Below are positions 44,813-53,291 of a stretch of DNA of 64,000 bases, piece after piece. The stretch is from Bryobacterales bacterium (GTDB lineage: Bacteria; Acidobacteriota; Terriglobia; Bryobacterales; Bryobacteraceae), in assembly GCA_020854055.1 (NCBI GenBank), contig JADZGD010000036.1, forward strand, positions 1-64,000, written 5' to 3'. Below the pieces are notes generated by a model, which searched no databases, had not been told where the DNA came from, and worked only from the letters and a program-made list of their open reading frames with translations. Position 1 is the first letter of the stretch; each line of letters opens with the position of its first letter. The translations under genes and the position numbers were made by a program.

Positions 44813-46150
44813 ATGACGAGACGTGAGTTCGCTGGCGTGATGACCGCCGGCGTGGCCGCGCCGGCGGCGCGGCCGAATGTCGTGCTGATTCTGGCCGATG
44901 ACCTGGGCTATGGAGACTTGTCTGCCTGGGGGGCGCCGGATATAAGAACTCCGAACATCGATGCGCTCGCGGCTTCGGGCATTCGTTTCGGCAACTTCTA
45001 CTCCAACTCTCCGGTGTGCTCGCCGACCCGGGCTTCGCTGATGACGGGCTGCTATCCGGACTGCGTGGGGATGCCGGGGATGATCCGGACCCAGAAGCGC
45101 GAGACGTGGGGGTATCTGGATCCAAAGGCCGTGCTACTACCGCGGCGGCTGAAGCCGGCAGGCTACCACACGGCGCTGGTGGGGAAATGGAACCTGGGTC
45201 TCGCGAGCCCATCGCTGCCCAACGAAAAGGGCTTCGACCACTTCCATGGGTTCCTCGGCGACATGATGGACGACTACTGGACGCATCGCCGCGAGGGGCA
45301 AGACTACATGCGGCTGAACCGGGAAACGATCGACCCGCGCGGACATGCCACGGATCTGTTCACCAATTGGGCGGTGGATTATCTGAAGTCGCGACGGGGC
45401 GGTACCCAGCCGTTCTTTCTATATCTGGCCTATAACGCACCCCATATTCCGCTGCAGCCGAAGCCGGAGTGGCTGGATCGCGTGCGGGCGCGCACGCCCG
45501 GGCTCAGCGAGAAGCGCGCGAAACTGGCGGCGCTGATCGAGCACATGGACCAGGGCGTGGGGCGGGTGATGGACGAACTGAAGCAGCACGGGCATACGCT
45601 GGTGCTGTTCGTCAGTGACAACGGCGGAGACCTGAAGGCAGAGGCGAGTTGCGGTTCCCTGCACGGCGGCAAGGGAGAGATGTTTGAGGGCGGCATCCGG
45701 GTGCCGATGTGCGCCGCGTGGACGGGAAAGATCCGGGCCGGCGCAAGTTCAGACTGTGTGGGTCTGACGATGGACCTGTTCGCAACCATCTGCGAGGCCG
45801 CGGGTGCGGTGTCCGGCGCGGAAATCGATGGTGTCTCGCTGCTCGGCGAGATGCGGCACCCAGCCGGGACGTCGCCGCAACGAGACCTGGTCTGGGTGCG
45901 CCGCGAGGGCTGGCCGATGTATCAGGGAAGGGCATTCTACGCACTGCGGCGGGGCGATTGGAAGCTTCTGCAGAACACACCGTTCGAGCGCTACCGGCTC
46001 TATAACCTGAAAGACGACCCCGGAGAAACTCGCGATCTGGCGGCGGCCCAACCGAAGATATTTCAGGATTTGACCACCGCGCTGATGCTGCATATCCAGC
46101 GTGCGGGGCGCGTGCCGTGGCAGCCGCCCGGCCATGTCCCATCAATTTGA
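44813..46150 (+). CDS. Tat-type sulfatase (FGly-dependent)
   Basis: 445 residues. A short Tat-like N-terminus (TRREFAGVMTAGVAAPAAR) is followed by the sulfatase core: NVVLILADDLGYGDLSAWG with the metal-binding Asp pair, the formylglycine motif CSPTRASLMTG (Cys near residue 69), LVGKWNLG, and FVSDNGGD. It would hydrolyse sulfate esters, probably of glycans, after oxidation of the cysteine to formylglycine by a maturase not in this window. It is convergent with and overlaps the barrel gene by 9 bp. Confidence 0.93.
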   Translation: MTRREFAGVMTAGVAAPAARPNVVLILADDLGYGDLSAWGAPDIRTPNIDALAASGIRFGNFYSNSPVCSPTRASLMTGCYPDCVGMPGMIRTQKRETWGYLDPKAVLLPRRLKPAGYHTALVGKWNLGLASPSLPNEKGFDHFHGFLGDMMDDYWTHRREGQDYMRLNRETIDPRGHATDLFTNWAVDYLKSRRGGTQPFFLYLAYNAPHIPLQPKPEWLDRVRARTPGLSEKRAKLAALIEHMDQGVGRVMDELKQHGHTLVLFVSDNGGDLKAEASCGSLHGGKGEMFEGGIRVPMCAAWTGKIRAGASSDCVGLTMDLFATICEAAGAVSGAEIDGVSLLGEMRHPAGTSPQRDLVWVRREGWPMYQGRAFYALRRGDWKLLQNTPFERYRLYNLKDDPGETRDLAAAQPKIFQDLTTALMLHIQRAGRVPWQPPGHVPSI

Positions 46151-48424
46151 ACGTGTACCGCCGGCCACCGAGCGTTCGGCCGGCCCGGGGCGTTTGGGAA
46201 TCTGACTCCGCAAGTCCACCTGGCGGACCTTTTTGGTCACTACCACCGGTTCCAGCGAAAAAATCGCTTCCACCGGTTCGGCGCCGGCTTCCAGAGTGAC
46301 GGCCGCCTTTGCGGGCCCCACCAGCCGCCGGTCTTCTGAAATGGTCGATTCATCGAGCGTAACCACGTAGTCCCCGGCCGGCAGGTTGTAGAAGGCGAAG
46401 CGGCCGTCTTCATCCGGCGTGGTAGTTCGCCTGGAGCCGCCCAGGTGGATAACAACCTCATCGAGCTTGGAATTTGGCGGCGCCAGCACCTGGCCCCGCA
46501 GGCTGGAGAGCCGCACCACCTGAAAATCCCTGCGTTCGGTTCTGGCGCTGCGGACATAGATGCTGGCGAGGTTGGATGCCGCGGGGTTGTACTCGGCCGG
46601 CAATTCTCTGGGCGATAGTTCGATCTGGTGATTCCCCTGCAATACATCGGAGAAGCGGTAGCGGCCATTGGCGTCGGTGAAAGCGCGGCGGTAGCCATCG
46701 AGTACAATCGGGATTCCGGCGATGGCCGCCGCGCCGCCCTCGGTGACGATGCCTTCGATCGTTCCGGAAACCGGGGTGACACCGGCCAGATTCCTCGCAG
46801 CCAATGACACGGGAGAGGGACCGCCCCAACTGAGGCTGCGCGTCAAGCGGAAAAAGACGTTCACCCGGTTCAGCCCCCCAAGCGCCATGCTGACCGGCAC
46901 GCCATGCGATGCCAGCACAAAGGCCGATTGCGGATTGAGCGCCGTGGCGATTCTTGTCCTGAGGACCTCGGCCTGAAAATTCCACCGGCGGCCGATGGGC
47001 GTACTGAATCCGGCGACGCTGGTTTGAAGCTGGTTCATCGCAAACAGGGTATCGTTAGCCAGGTCGCGTCCGGATTCGGTGAACGCGTGGACCGTCACCC
47101 GGCGAAACTGGCCTTGCACCATGCCGCGGATAAAGATGCTGTTACGCCTCTCCTGGGCCTGCGAAGTGCCGTAGCGAACCGCGGCCGAGCTGGTCCAGCG
47201 GCCCAACCGTACCGACTGTTCCCCTTCCAGCGCGCCTTGTTCCGAGGTTTTGCCGCCGTAACGCATGTCGAAATTCTGCCACGAGAAGCGTGAGGAATAT
47301 CTGCCGTAGCTTTTGGACGCCATCAGCATCAGTTGCCCGTTCGCGGTCAGTGTCCGTTCTCCGCCGGGGGCGTCCGAAGTGAGTTCCATCCGGGAAATCT
47401 GCACCGCGACATTCACCCCTCCGATGGCCTCCACCGAAGCGCCGGTGTTGACCGTCTTCGACCGGAAGGTCCAGACCGCCGGATTATGCTCGAAGTTGTT
47501 GGTCTGCGATCCTGCCGAGGCGTAGAGATCCACTCGCCGCCAGGGACGGACACGCCCCTCCGCATACGTTAATCCGCGGTCCCCTGTGTAATATCCGGCT
47601 ACTGGCATGTAGCCGGCCGTCTGGCGCGCATAGCTTGCGCGGCCGGCCAGCCGGCCGTTATCGTACTCCGCCGCCAGCAGTGCGTTCCAGGGCGACGGCG
47701 CCACGGTCGTCTTATCAAATGGTTTGCCTCCCGTGTACGCTGCTTCTCCGAAAAGCCTGAAATGCTCCCTGGGCTTCCAGGACGCCATCACCGATGCCTG
47801 CCCGGCCCGCGCATAGCGCCTGCCCGGCTGTAGCAGGTAGGGCCGATCCAGGCCGGTGTCAGGCTGAGTCGTAACGGCGTCGACCTCGCCGGCAAACTGA
47901 AGCGCTTCGGATGCCTTCCAGGTTATTTCCCCGCCCCCGCGCATCTGGGGGCTGAGCACCGAAAATGGCAAGCGCGGGCCTTCCAGGTAAGTCACGCCAC
48001 CCGCATAGGCGCTCCAACCCAGCCGCCCCCTTAAACCCTGAACGCGCGCTCCGCGCAACCGGAACAGCGGTGTGTAGAGTTGCGGCAGGAAGAAATCGAG
48101 GGGACGGCCGGGCATGCTGAAGTCGCCTGCATTGAACTCCAGCCTCCAGGCGCCAACGCCGAGACCGCGCAGCGTCAGGTAATTCTCCGTCAGGCGGAAT
48201 CCCGAGGCGGCGTAGTTTTCGGCTTTTCCTTCGAGCAGCATTCCCGCGGGAAGAATGTAACGAAACTCAGCGGCCACCCCGGTGGTTGAGCGCGGGTTTT
48301 CGAACCCGCCCGGCGCATAGTAGCCCTGCGCGGCTACCGTTGCCGTACCCCTGGATTCCTGTCCGGCAACCCCACCACAGGCTAAGAATGCGAGAATGAT
48401 GGCACGCTCAATTCGGCTCCGCAC
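46142..48424 (-). CDS. Outer-membrane barrel with C-terminal carboxypeptidase-regulatory-like domains (usher-like candidate)
   Basis: 760 residues from a GTG at 48424, which yields a signal peptide (ERAIILAFLACGGVAGQ) and overlaps the chaperone gene by 17 bp. Residues about 25-560 show alternating amphipathic strands with aromatic ends, typical of a large beta-barrel (WRLEFNAGDFSMPG, GWSAYAGGVTYLEG). Residues about 570-740 contain two carboxypeptidase-regulatory/SdrB-type beta domains (YRRAFTDANGRYRFSDVLQG, TTTPDEDGRFAFYNLPAGDYVV). It lacks recognisable FimD motifs, but it follows a PapD-like chaperone and subunit genes. Usher role is inference. Confidence 0.72.
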   Translation of the reverse strand: MRSRIERAIILAFLACGGVAGQESRGTATVAAQGYYAPGGFENPRSTTGVAAEFRYILPAGMLLEGKAENYAASGFRLTENYLTLRGLGVGAWRLEFNAGDFSMPGRPLDFFLPQLYTPLFRLRGARVQGLRGRLGWSAYAGGVTYLEGPRLPFSVLSPQMRGGGEITWKASEALQFAGEVDAVTTQPDTGLDRPYLLQPGRRYARAGQASVMASWKPREHFRLFGEAAYTGGKPFDKTTVAPSPWNALLAAEYDNGRLAGRASYARQTAGYMPVAGYYTGDRGLTYAEGRVRPWRRVDLYASAGSQTNNFEHNPAVWTFRSKTVNTGASVEAIGGVNVAVQISRMELTSDAPGGERTLTANGQLMLMASKSYGRYSSRFSWQNFDMRYGGKTSEQGALEGEQSVRLGRWTSSAAVRYGTSQAQERRNSIFIRGMVQGQFRRVTVHAFTESGRDLANDTLFAMNQLQTSVAGFSTPIGRRWNFQAEVLRTRIATALNPQSAFVLASHGVPVSMALGGLNRVNVFFRLTRSLSWGGPSPVSLAARNLAGVTPVSGTIEGIVTEGGAAAIAGIPIVLDGYRRAFTDANGRYRFSDVLQGNHQIELSPRELPAEYNPAASNLASIYVRSARTERRDFQVVRLSSLRGQVLAPPNSKLDEVVIHLGGSRRTTTPDEDGRFAFYNLPAGDYVVTLDESTISEDRRLVGPAKAAVTLEAGAEPVEAIFSLEPVVVTKKVRQVDLRSQIPKRPGPAERSVAGGTRSN

Positions 48425-49196
48425 GACTCGGTTCCAATCTGACCGTCGCTTCCTGGACTTCGTCCATGCCGAGATCCACCCGCGTCCGAAGCGCACGGAT
48501 CGCGGCGGGGTCAGCCTTTAGCCGCATCAGAAACCGCTGGGCCCGGCGCGGCAAGACCGGGAATGCGGGTACTTCCAGCGTTTCAATCGATTGCCCGGCG
48601 GCATCGAGCACCTCCAGGTGGCCCAACGGGCGGATGTGAACATCGGCGTCGTTGCGTAGCGAGAGCACGGCAATGTTTGCATCACCCACCTTCTCCAGCG
48701 CCAGCGCGGCCACCTCGCCCCTGGGCCGGTGCTCTCCCACCGTGGCGTAGAACGCGGCGACCGCTCGCACCACGTTGTGCATGCCGATTGCTTTCGGCGC
48801 GCCCGCCGGAGCCATCGCCGTGAAACCGGCCGCGCAGTGATAACCCCTGGATGGAGCATCCTGGGGAATCCGGATCGTATAACGGATGATCAACTTTTCG
48901 TTGTCTCCGATCTCGGTCTCCATCGGATTGACCGTCAGCCACTGACGGCAGCTCCACTCGGCCTCCTGGGCCATCGAACGATTGAACTGCGGCGTCATTG
49001 TGCTGTCGAGCGTGAAATCGAGCACCTCGCCGCGGATGCGCATCTTGCCGCCGGTCTCGTTCGACAACTCCAGCGCTCCCGAATTGCTCTGTCCGGGTCC
49101 AATCTTCATCTCTACCCGCATCGGCGACAGGCCGATACCAATCTGCGCCATTAACGGCGCGCTGAAGCACGTAAGTAGTATTGCTGCTCTCTTCAT
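48408..49196 (-). CDS. PapD-like periplasmic chaperone
   Basis: 262 residues. The ATG at 49196 overlaps the upstream stop (ATGA) and gives a signal peptide (KRAAILLTCFSAPLMAQ). The Ig-like first domain reads IGLSPMRVEMKIGPGQSNSGALELSNETGGKMRIRGEVLDF, then a segment like the F1-G1 region (QWLTVNPMETEIGDNEKLIIRYTIRIPQDAPSRGYHCAAGF). A second beta domain follows (AVLSLRNDADVHIRPLGHLEVLD). It would bind fibre subunits in the periplasm. It lies between subunit-like genes and the large barrel. Confidence 0.75.
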   Translation of the reverse strand: MKRAAILLTCFSAPLMAQIGIGLSPMRVEMKIGPGQSNSGALELSNETGGKMRIRGEVLDFTLDSTMTPQFNRSMAQEAEWSCRQWLTVNPMETEIGDNEKLIIRYTIRIPQDAPSRGYHCAAGFTAMAPAGAPKAIGMHNVVRAVAAFYATVGEHRPRGEVAALALEKVGDANIAVLSLRNDADVHIRPLGHLEVLDAAGQSIETLEVPAFPVLPRRAQRFLMRLKADPAAIRALRTRVDLGMDEVQEATVRLEPSRAEPN

Positions 49197-49675
49197 GGCA
49201 GATCCGCTGTGTAACGAAGGGAAACCGTACATGCCGGCGCCAGCGCGGCACGGTAGCGCCAACTGTCGGCGAAAGAAACTTGAAGATTCACTGTGATGTT
49301 GCTGCTGAAGATCCCCTCGCCGCCGGTAGCCAGGGTGGCCGGACTGGTCGATACGGGGATCGGCGATCCGTTGCACGATGCGCCGCCGAACCAACCGTCG
49401 ATGGTTGCCGAGACGCACCGCACCGCCACGGCCGACGCCGGGATCGTGCCGCAGTTGATTAGCACAGGGCCCTCGGACTGGACACTCAGCGTCCACGCTC
49501 CGAAAAATGATCCGGTGAACCGGATGGAAACCGTGGAGGATTGCGCCGCCGGACCACCCGTGTCCGGATCAATTGCGGCGAAGTTCATCGCCGCGGGCGT
49601 AACCAAAAATGACGTGATGTCGGCTGCAGTTGCCCCCAGGCAGCACGCGAGCAGAATCAGCGCAATCCTCCACAT
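49193..49675 (-). CDS. Secreted subunit-like protein D, possible tip protein
   Basis: 160 residues with a signal peptide (WRIALILLACCLGATAADI). The mature part is beta-rich with six cysteines (INCGTIPASAVAVRC, ASCNG, APACTVSLRY) and ends in the strand-like VSLRYTADLP. It shares style and size with the two neighbouring subunit-like proteins but does not align closely with them. Its stop overlaps the chaperone start. A role as an adhesin or tip subunit is guessed from position. Confidence 0.6.
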   Translation of the reverse strand: MWRIALILLACCLGATAADITSFLVTPAAMNFAAIDPDTGGPAAQSSTVSIRFTGSFFGAWTLSVQSEGPVLINCGTIPASAVAVRCVSATIDGWFGGASCNGSPIPVSTSPATLATGGEGIFSSNITVNLQVSFADSWRYRAALAPACTVSLRYTADLP

Positions 49676-49699
49676 GACGTCTCCAGGTAATGCCCCGGC

Positions 49700-50239
49700 C
49701 TACAGCGCCGAGATGCTGAATCGGACCACCGCTTGATAGCTGCCGGTCTCGTACTTTGGGTCGTTGGTAAGCACCCACGCCAGAGAACCGCTGTCACCGG
49801 CTTTGGATGAGTGCGCGTTGGCGCCGAAAGTGGCAACATTGGTATCTGTCTGGTACTGGGCGGTGATCGAACCGCTGCAGGCCGTTCCCGGTCCGGCAAC
49901 CGTGCAGCCGTAGCTGAGCGTGTCGCCGGCCGTGGGTGGTGTTTGTACCGAAGGACCGTTGCCGGGACTGAAGTCGGTTAACACCTGAGCGGTAACCGAA
50001 CCGCTGCCGCCGGCCTTCGTCGTCCGGACCTTATAGCTGAAAGCCGTCGTCCCCGTATAATCATCGAACAGGGTTGTGCCGGTGGTCAGCGGCGTGGCGC
50101 TATTGACCGAAATCGCCGCTTCCGGACCGACGGTAACCGAAATGTTTGTCGTGCCTGTGGCAGCCCACTGGCCAAATGCGGCCGGCGAGGCTGCCACGAA
50201 CACAACCAGGACCAAGAGCAGAACAGATCGAGTCTGCAT
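49700..50239 (-). CDS. Secreted subunit-like protein C (pilin/coat-like)
   Basis: 179 residues, ATG at 50239 behind GGAGGAG. A signal peptide (RSVLLLVLVVFVAASPAAFG) precedes a beta-sandwich-like domain. VTAQVLTDFSPGNGPSV, YGCTVAGPGTACSG and the C-terminal strand NDPKYETGSYQAVVRFSISAL match the corresponding parts of the neighbouring frameshifted gene, so the two are paralogues. It resembles spore-coat-U/pilin-type subunits in size, disulfide pair and C-terminal strand. Family membership was judged by eye only. Confidence 0.65.
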   Translation of the reverse strand: MQTRSVLLLVLVVFVAASPAAFGQWAATGTTNISVTVGPEAAISVNSATPLTTGTTLFDDYTGTTAFSYKVRTTKAGGSGSVTAQVLTDFSPGNGPSVQTPPTAGDTLSYGCTVAGPGTACSGSITAQYQTDTNVATFGANAHSSKAGDSGSLAWVLTNDPKYETGSYQAVVRFSISAL

Positions 50240-50276
50240 TGTTTTGTTACTCCTCCAAGCGTTCGTTTTTTGACCC

Positions 50277-50811
50277 CTACAGACTGCTCACCGTGAACAC
50301 GATTGGCAAACTGTAAGTGCCTGTCGAGACGGAAGGATCGTTCGCGAGTTGGAAGCTCAACGGAACCGTCGCCGGATCAGCGGCGCTGCAGCCTCCCCCC
50401 ACCTCCCGTACAGGCGGCCGGCGGTAACGTGATGATGGTCTTTTGAACCACCTGGCTCACCGCCTGCACACCCGCGCAAGAGGTTCCGTAGGCCGCCACG
50501 CCACAGGTGAACGTTAAGTCCCCCGCGGCAACACTCGGCCCGCCGGACGGTGTGAAGTTGCCATTGGCCTGCAAGGTCACGGTGGCCGAAGCAGCCGGCG
50601 CGGTCCTCGCCCTGAACGACACAGTCATCGTCCCCGTAAAGGGAGTAAATGCCTGCACGCCCTTCAGCAGCGTGAGCCCGCCCGGAACCGACACCTTTCC
50701 TTGCGGTTGAAGCGTCACCGAAACCGTCTGGTTAACTACCGCCATGTCCGCCAGTAGCGGCAGCGGCAACGTCACCATAACGGCTGCAAGCGCCCGAAAC
50801 ACGATTGACAC
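50277..50811 (-). pseudogene. Frameshifted secreted subunit-like gene B
   Basis: The gene begins at GTG 50811 or, better spaced from AAAAAGG, GTG 50802, giving a signal peptide (FRALAAVMVTLPLPLLAD). The frame breaks at a run of six G (minus strand, 50395-50400). Reading on with one G fewer gives CSAADPATVPLSFQLANDPS and then VSTGTYSLPIVFTVSSL, ending at TAG 50277. This restored end matches NDPKYETGSYQAVVRFSISAL of subunit C. The intact frame would encode about 177 residues. It may be a sequencing error, a phase-variable tract or a dead gene. Confidence 0.75.
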
Positions 50812-50897
50812 CTTTTTGATCTCGCTAGTACTATCGGGCGCAAAGTACCAGAGTCTTTATACTGTTCTGGGCGGCCAGGGAAGAAAATAAGCCTATC

Positions 50898-51320
50898 TTA
50901 TGGACAAACAAGGCGAAGTTGTGGAGTTGTAGAGATGTCTGGGGCAGAGAGCCAGCGGAGGTTGATCTCGCCCGCCGCTCCCTGCTTTGGTGTGTGGCTG
51001 TGGGGCTGGATCCGAGCCAGCACGGCTACACCATTGCCTTCGAGGGTCAGTTGGGCAGGCGCCAAAGCCGGACCGGCGATACTCGGCCTCACCAGTGTGA
51101 CGCCAGATGCGCGTCCCGGACTGATCAGGAATTTGCCGCCCTGCGGCCCGGTTCTGGCCACATACCGGATCCGGATCACGCCCTCAGCCGTGCCGGGCTC
51201 CGGCGTAAATGAAGACTCCACAATGCCACACTGTGGCCGGACCTCCAGTGACAGCGTGGTTTCACGGCTTTGTCCGAAGGCGATCGCCGTAAAGATCATA
51301 ACCGGCAACAGGATTCTCAC
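50898..51320 (-). CDS. Secreted beta-rich protein A, first gene of the cluster
   Basis: 140 residues from a GTG at 51320, preferred over ATG 51377 because AGGTGG precedes it at 8 bp and it gives a compact signal peptide (RILLPVMIFTAIAFGQ). The mature protein is beta-rich (TTLSLEVRPQCGIVESSF, GVIRIRYVARTGPQGGKFLISPG) and ends LRLVCP, pairing the two cysteines. I do not recognise a family. It leads the minus-strand subunit-chaperone-barrel cluster, 87 bp before the next gene. Confidence 0.55.
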   Translation of the reverse strand: MRILLPVMIFTAIAFGQSRETTLSLEVRPQCGIVESSFTPEPGTAEGVIRIRYVARTGPQGGKFLISPGRASGVTLVRPSIAGPALAPAQLTLEGNGVAVLARIQPHSHTPKQGAAGEINLRWLSAPDISTTPQLRLVCP

Positions 51321-51482
51321 AGGATCAACCACCTTATCGGTTCGATCCGTTCCAGTTTGACGGATTGAAAAGCGCATAGGGGAGAATCACTAGTCCTGGC
51401 CTAGGCACACCTTAGTCCTAATACCTGATAACGGGGGCGTAGCAATCACGGGCTACAAAAATCAGTCACAGTCACAAAAATT

Positions 51483-51510
51483 AAGGCTCAGCCATTTCTG
51501 GCTGAGCCTT
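51483..51510 (-). terminator. Terminator downstream of the tRNA fragment
   Basis: A perfect 12-bp stem (AAGGCTCAGCCA/TGGCTGAGCCTT) with a TTTC loop is followed on the minus strand by TTAATTTTTG. It lies 22 bp beyond the 3' end of the tRNA-Leu fragment and probably was the original terminator of the secG-tRNA transcript. Confidence 0.85.
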
Positions 51511-51531
51511 GCTAACTGCTTTAGAATCTAC

Positions 51532-51594
51532 GGTGCGGAGAGGGGGCCTTGAACCCCCACGAGATTGCTCCCGCTAGCACCTCAGGCTAGTGCG
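51532..51594 (-). pseudogene. tRNA-Leu(GAG) 3' fragment, candidate attachment-site copy
   Basis: 63 bp match the anticodon arm to the 3' end of the intact tRNA-Leu at 53679-53765 with three internal substitutions (plus the final A of CCA changed to G). The 5' half of the tRNA is absent, so it cannot be functional. Orientation is the same as in the intact gene. A 3' tRNA remnant at the far end of an insertion is the usual mark left by integrase-mediated entry at a tRNA gene. Confidence 0.85.
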
Positions 51595-52179
51595 CGCTGA
51601 AGCGGAATCTTCTTTCGTCTCCGAGCGGCTGCGGTACCTCGGGCGGATCGCGCGGGCTGTGTTTCCAGCCAGTGGTGCGGTCCCGTTGTATGCGCGCGAT
51701 ACAAGCCTCGACGTTCCGCCTGCGGCCCAAGGCCGCGCCGGCGCCGTTGGCGCTGCCGGAGATCAGGCTACGGCCGCGCTTGCAGACGATCTCGAACAGC
51801 CTGCCGTGAAGGCGCCTGTCCGCTTCATCGTGAAGCGTCTCAATGCGGACGGCATGAACCTTGTGGTGGCGACGCCGGCGCCGGCGTCCGCCGCAAAGCT
51901 GGGATGCAGATGTTCCAGGACTTCGCAGTTGCCGCCCCAGCCGGCCAGCACGGAAATCTAGGGTTGGAATACGCCGGATGAGACGGCGACGGGTTCCACC
52001 TCGTAATGCTGGCGCGGACGCCATTCACATCGGCGAGAATCAATGCTTGCCCTCCGCCTTTCCTGACCCAGGGCTTCCAGCACAACCGCCTCGAAGAACG
52101 AGAGGCTGAGCACGTAGGTCGTAAACACGGCGTAATGCCACGGATGGGCTGACACCAGATCGAGAGGCGCCAGAATCAC
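51587..52179 (-). pseudogene. Decayed phospholipase-D-like (HKD) protein gene
   Basis: Fragments in different frames line up as one protein. They begin MILAPLDLVSAHPWHYAVF and TTYVLSLSFFEAVVLEAL, then shift to RKGGGQALILADVNGVRASI, shift again to YEVEPVAVSSGVFQP, meet an in-frame TAG, continue ISVLAGWGGNCEVLEHLHPSF, and shift to LFEIVCKRGRSLISGSANGA and NVEACIARIQRD. The GSAN-type segment looks like the second half of an HKD-type nuclease motif, while the first motif seems deleted between VLAG and GWGGN. It runs into the tRNA fragment, which cuts it off. Such proteins often occur in defence loci; the assignment is by eye. Confidence 0.6.
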
Positions 52180-53291
52180 GTGGCCGGTTCCTCCGCGACA
52201 ATAAGGTCGTAACTGGTGCTTCTGCCCCCTGCGGGGTTCTGCACGAGAACGCGCTTCTCAACGAGCGCAATGATATCGCGCAGCGCCGTGTCGTGCGAGC
52301 AGCCCGTCAGCTTCGCGTACTTGGACGTCGTCAACTTTCCCTCGAATCCGTCCAGCAGCTTGTTGAGGACAAGCCGCTGCCGTTCGTTCATGGGAGTGCT
52401 GCGAATACGATCCCAGAACTGCGCCTTCGAGAGGACGGCGCTCAGCGTCGTCTGCGCACCATCGATGGCGCGGCCCATGCAGCCGAGGAACCATTTCATC
52501 CACGGTGTGACGTCCATGGTTCCTTTCTGGGTCTCTTCCAGAGTGTCGTAATAGGCGTTCCTTTCCTGCCGGATCTGCGTAGACATGCTGTAGAACCGCT
52601 GCGGGCTGCGCTCGGAACGCGCCAGAGCCATATCGGCGATGGCGCGGGCGATGCGGCCGTTGCCGTCGTCGAACGGGTGAATGGTGACGAACCAGAGATG
52701 CGCCTGCGCGGCCTTCAACACAGGATCGATGCCGGATTCGTCCTCGAACCATTCCAGAAGCGCGCGCATTTCAGTGTCGAGGCGCTCCGCTTTCGGTGCC
52801 TCGTAATGGACGGTTTCCTTGCCGATCGGCCCAGAGACAATCTGCATCGGTCCCGTGCTGTCGTCGCGCCACGCCCCCACCCTGATCTTCGTCATCCCGC
52901 TGCGCCCGGCCGGGAACAGCGAAGCGTGCCACGCGAACAGCCTCTCGCCGGTAAGCGGCTGATCGTAATGCCGGGTGGCGTCAATCATCATTTCAACCAC
53001 ACCTTCGACATGACGGCCGGCGGACTTGAGCGCACCGATATCCATGCCGAGGCGGCGTGCGATTGACGAGCGAACCTGCCCGGGGTCGAGCTTCTCGCCC
53101 TCGATCTCGCTGCTCTTGAGAACATCTGCTGTCAGCGTCTGAAGCACGGCTTCCTGACGGAGGTTGAATCCCAAGGCCTCCATGTGCCCGGTCAGCCTGC
53201 CCTGACGGTGACGGACGGACGCCAGAAGCTCCGCGAGCGCATGGCGGTCCCAACGGAACCGGGGCCAGTCTTTCACCTCATAGATATACAA
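52176..53291 (-). CDS. Fic family protein with N-terminal DUF4172-like and C-terminal winged-helix domains
   Basis: 371 residues from TTG 53291, which is 8 bp after AAGGAG and starts YIYEVKDWPRFRWD; a GTG at 53300 lies directly on the ribosome-binding site. The inhibitory helix motif SSEIEGE (residues 60-66) and Fic motif HPFDDGNGRIAR (205-216) are both intact, marking a self-inhibited AMPylation enzyme. The C-terminus (LTTSKYAKLTGCSHDTALRDIIALVEKRVL) is a winged-helix DNA-binding domain. Targets are unknown. Palindromes at its start suggest autoregulation. It overlaps the decayed gene by four bases. Confidence 0.9.
   Translation of the reverse strand: MYIYEVKDWPRFRWDRHALAELLASVRHRQGRLTGHMEALGFNLRQEAVLQTLTADVLKSSEIEGEKLDPGQVRSSIARRLGMDIGALKSAGRHVEGVVEMMIDATRHYDQPLTGERLFAWHASLFPAGRSGMTKIRVGAWRDDSTGPMQIVSGPIGKETVHYEAPKAERLDTEMRALLEWFEDESGIDPVLKAAQAHLWFVTIHPFDDGNGRIARAIADMALARSERSPQRFYSMSTQIRQERNAYYDTLEETQKGTMDVTPWMKWFLGCMGRAIDGAQTTLSAVLSKAQFWDRIRSTPMNERQRLVLNKLLDGFEGKLTTSKYAKLTGCSHDTALRDIIALVEKRVLVQNPAGGRSTSYDLIVAEEPAT

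Noticed and set aside
51532-51594. A second functional tRNA-Leu
   Set aside because: The 5' half (acceptor strand and D arm) is absent and replaced by unrelated sequence, so it cannot fold as a tRNA.
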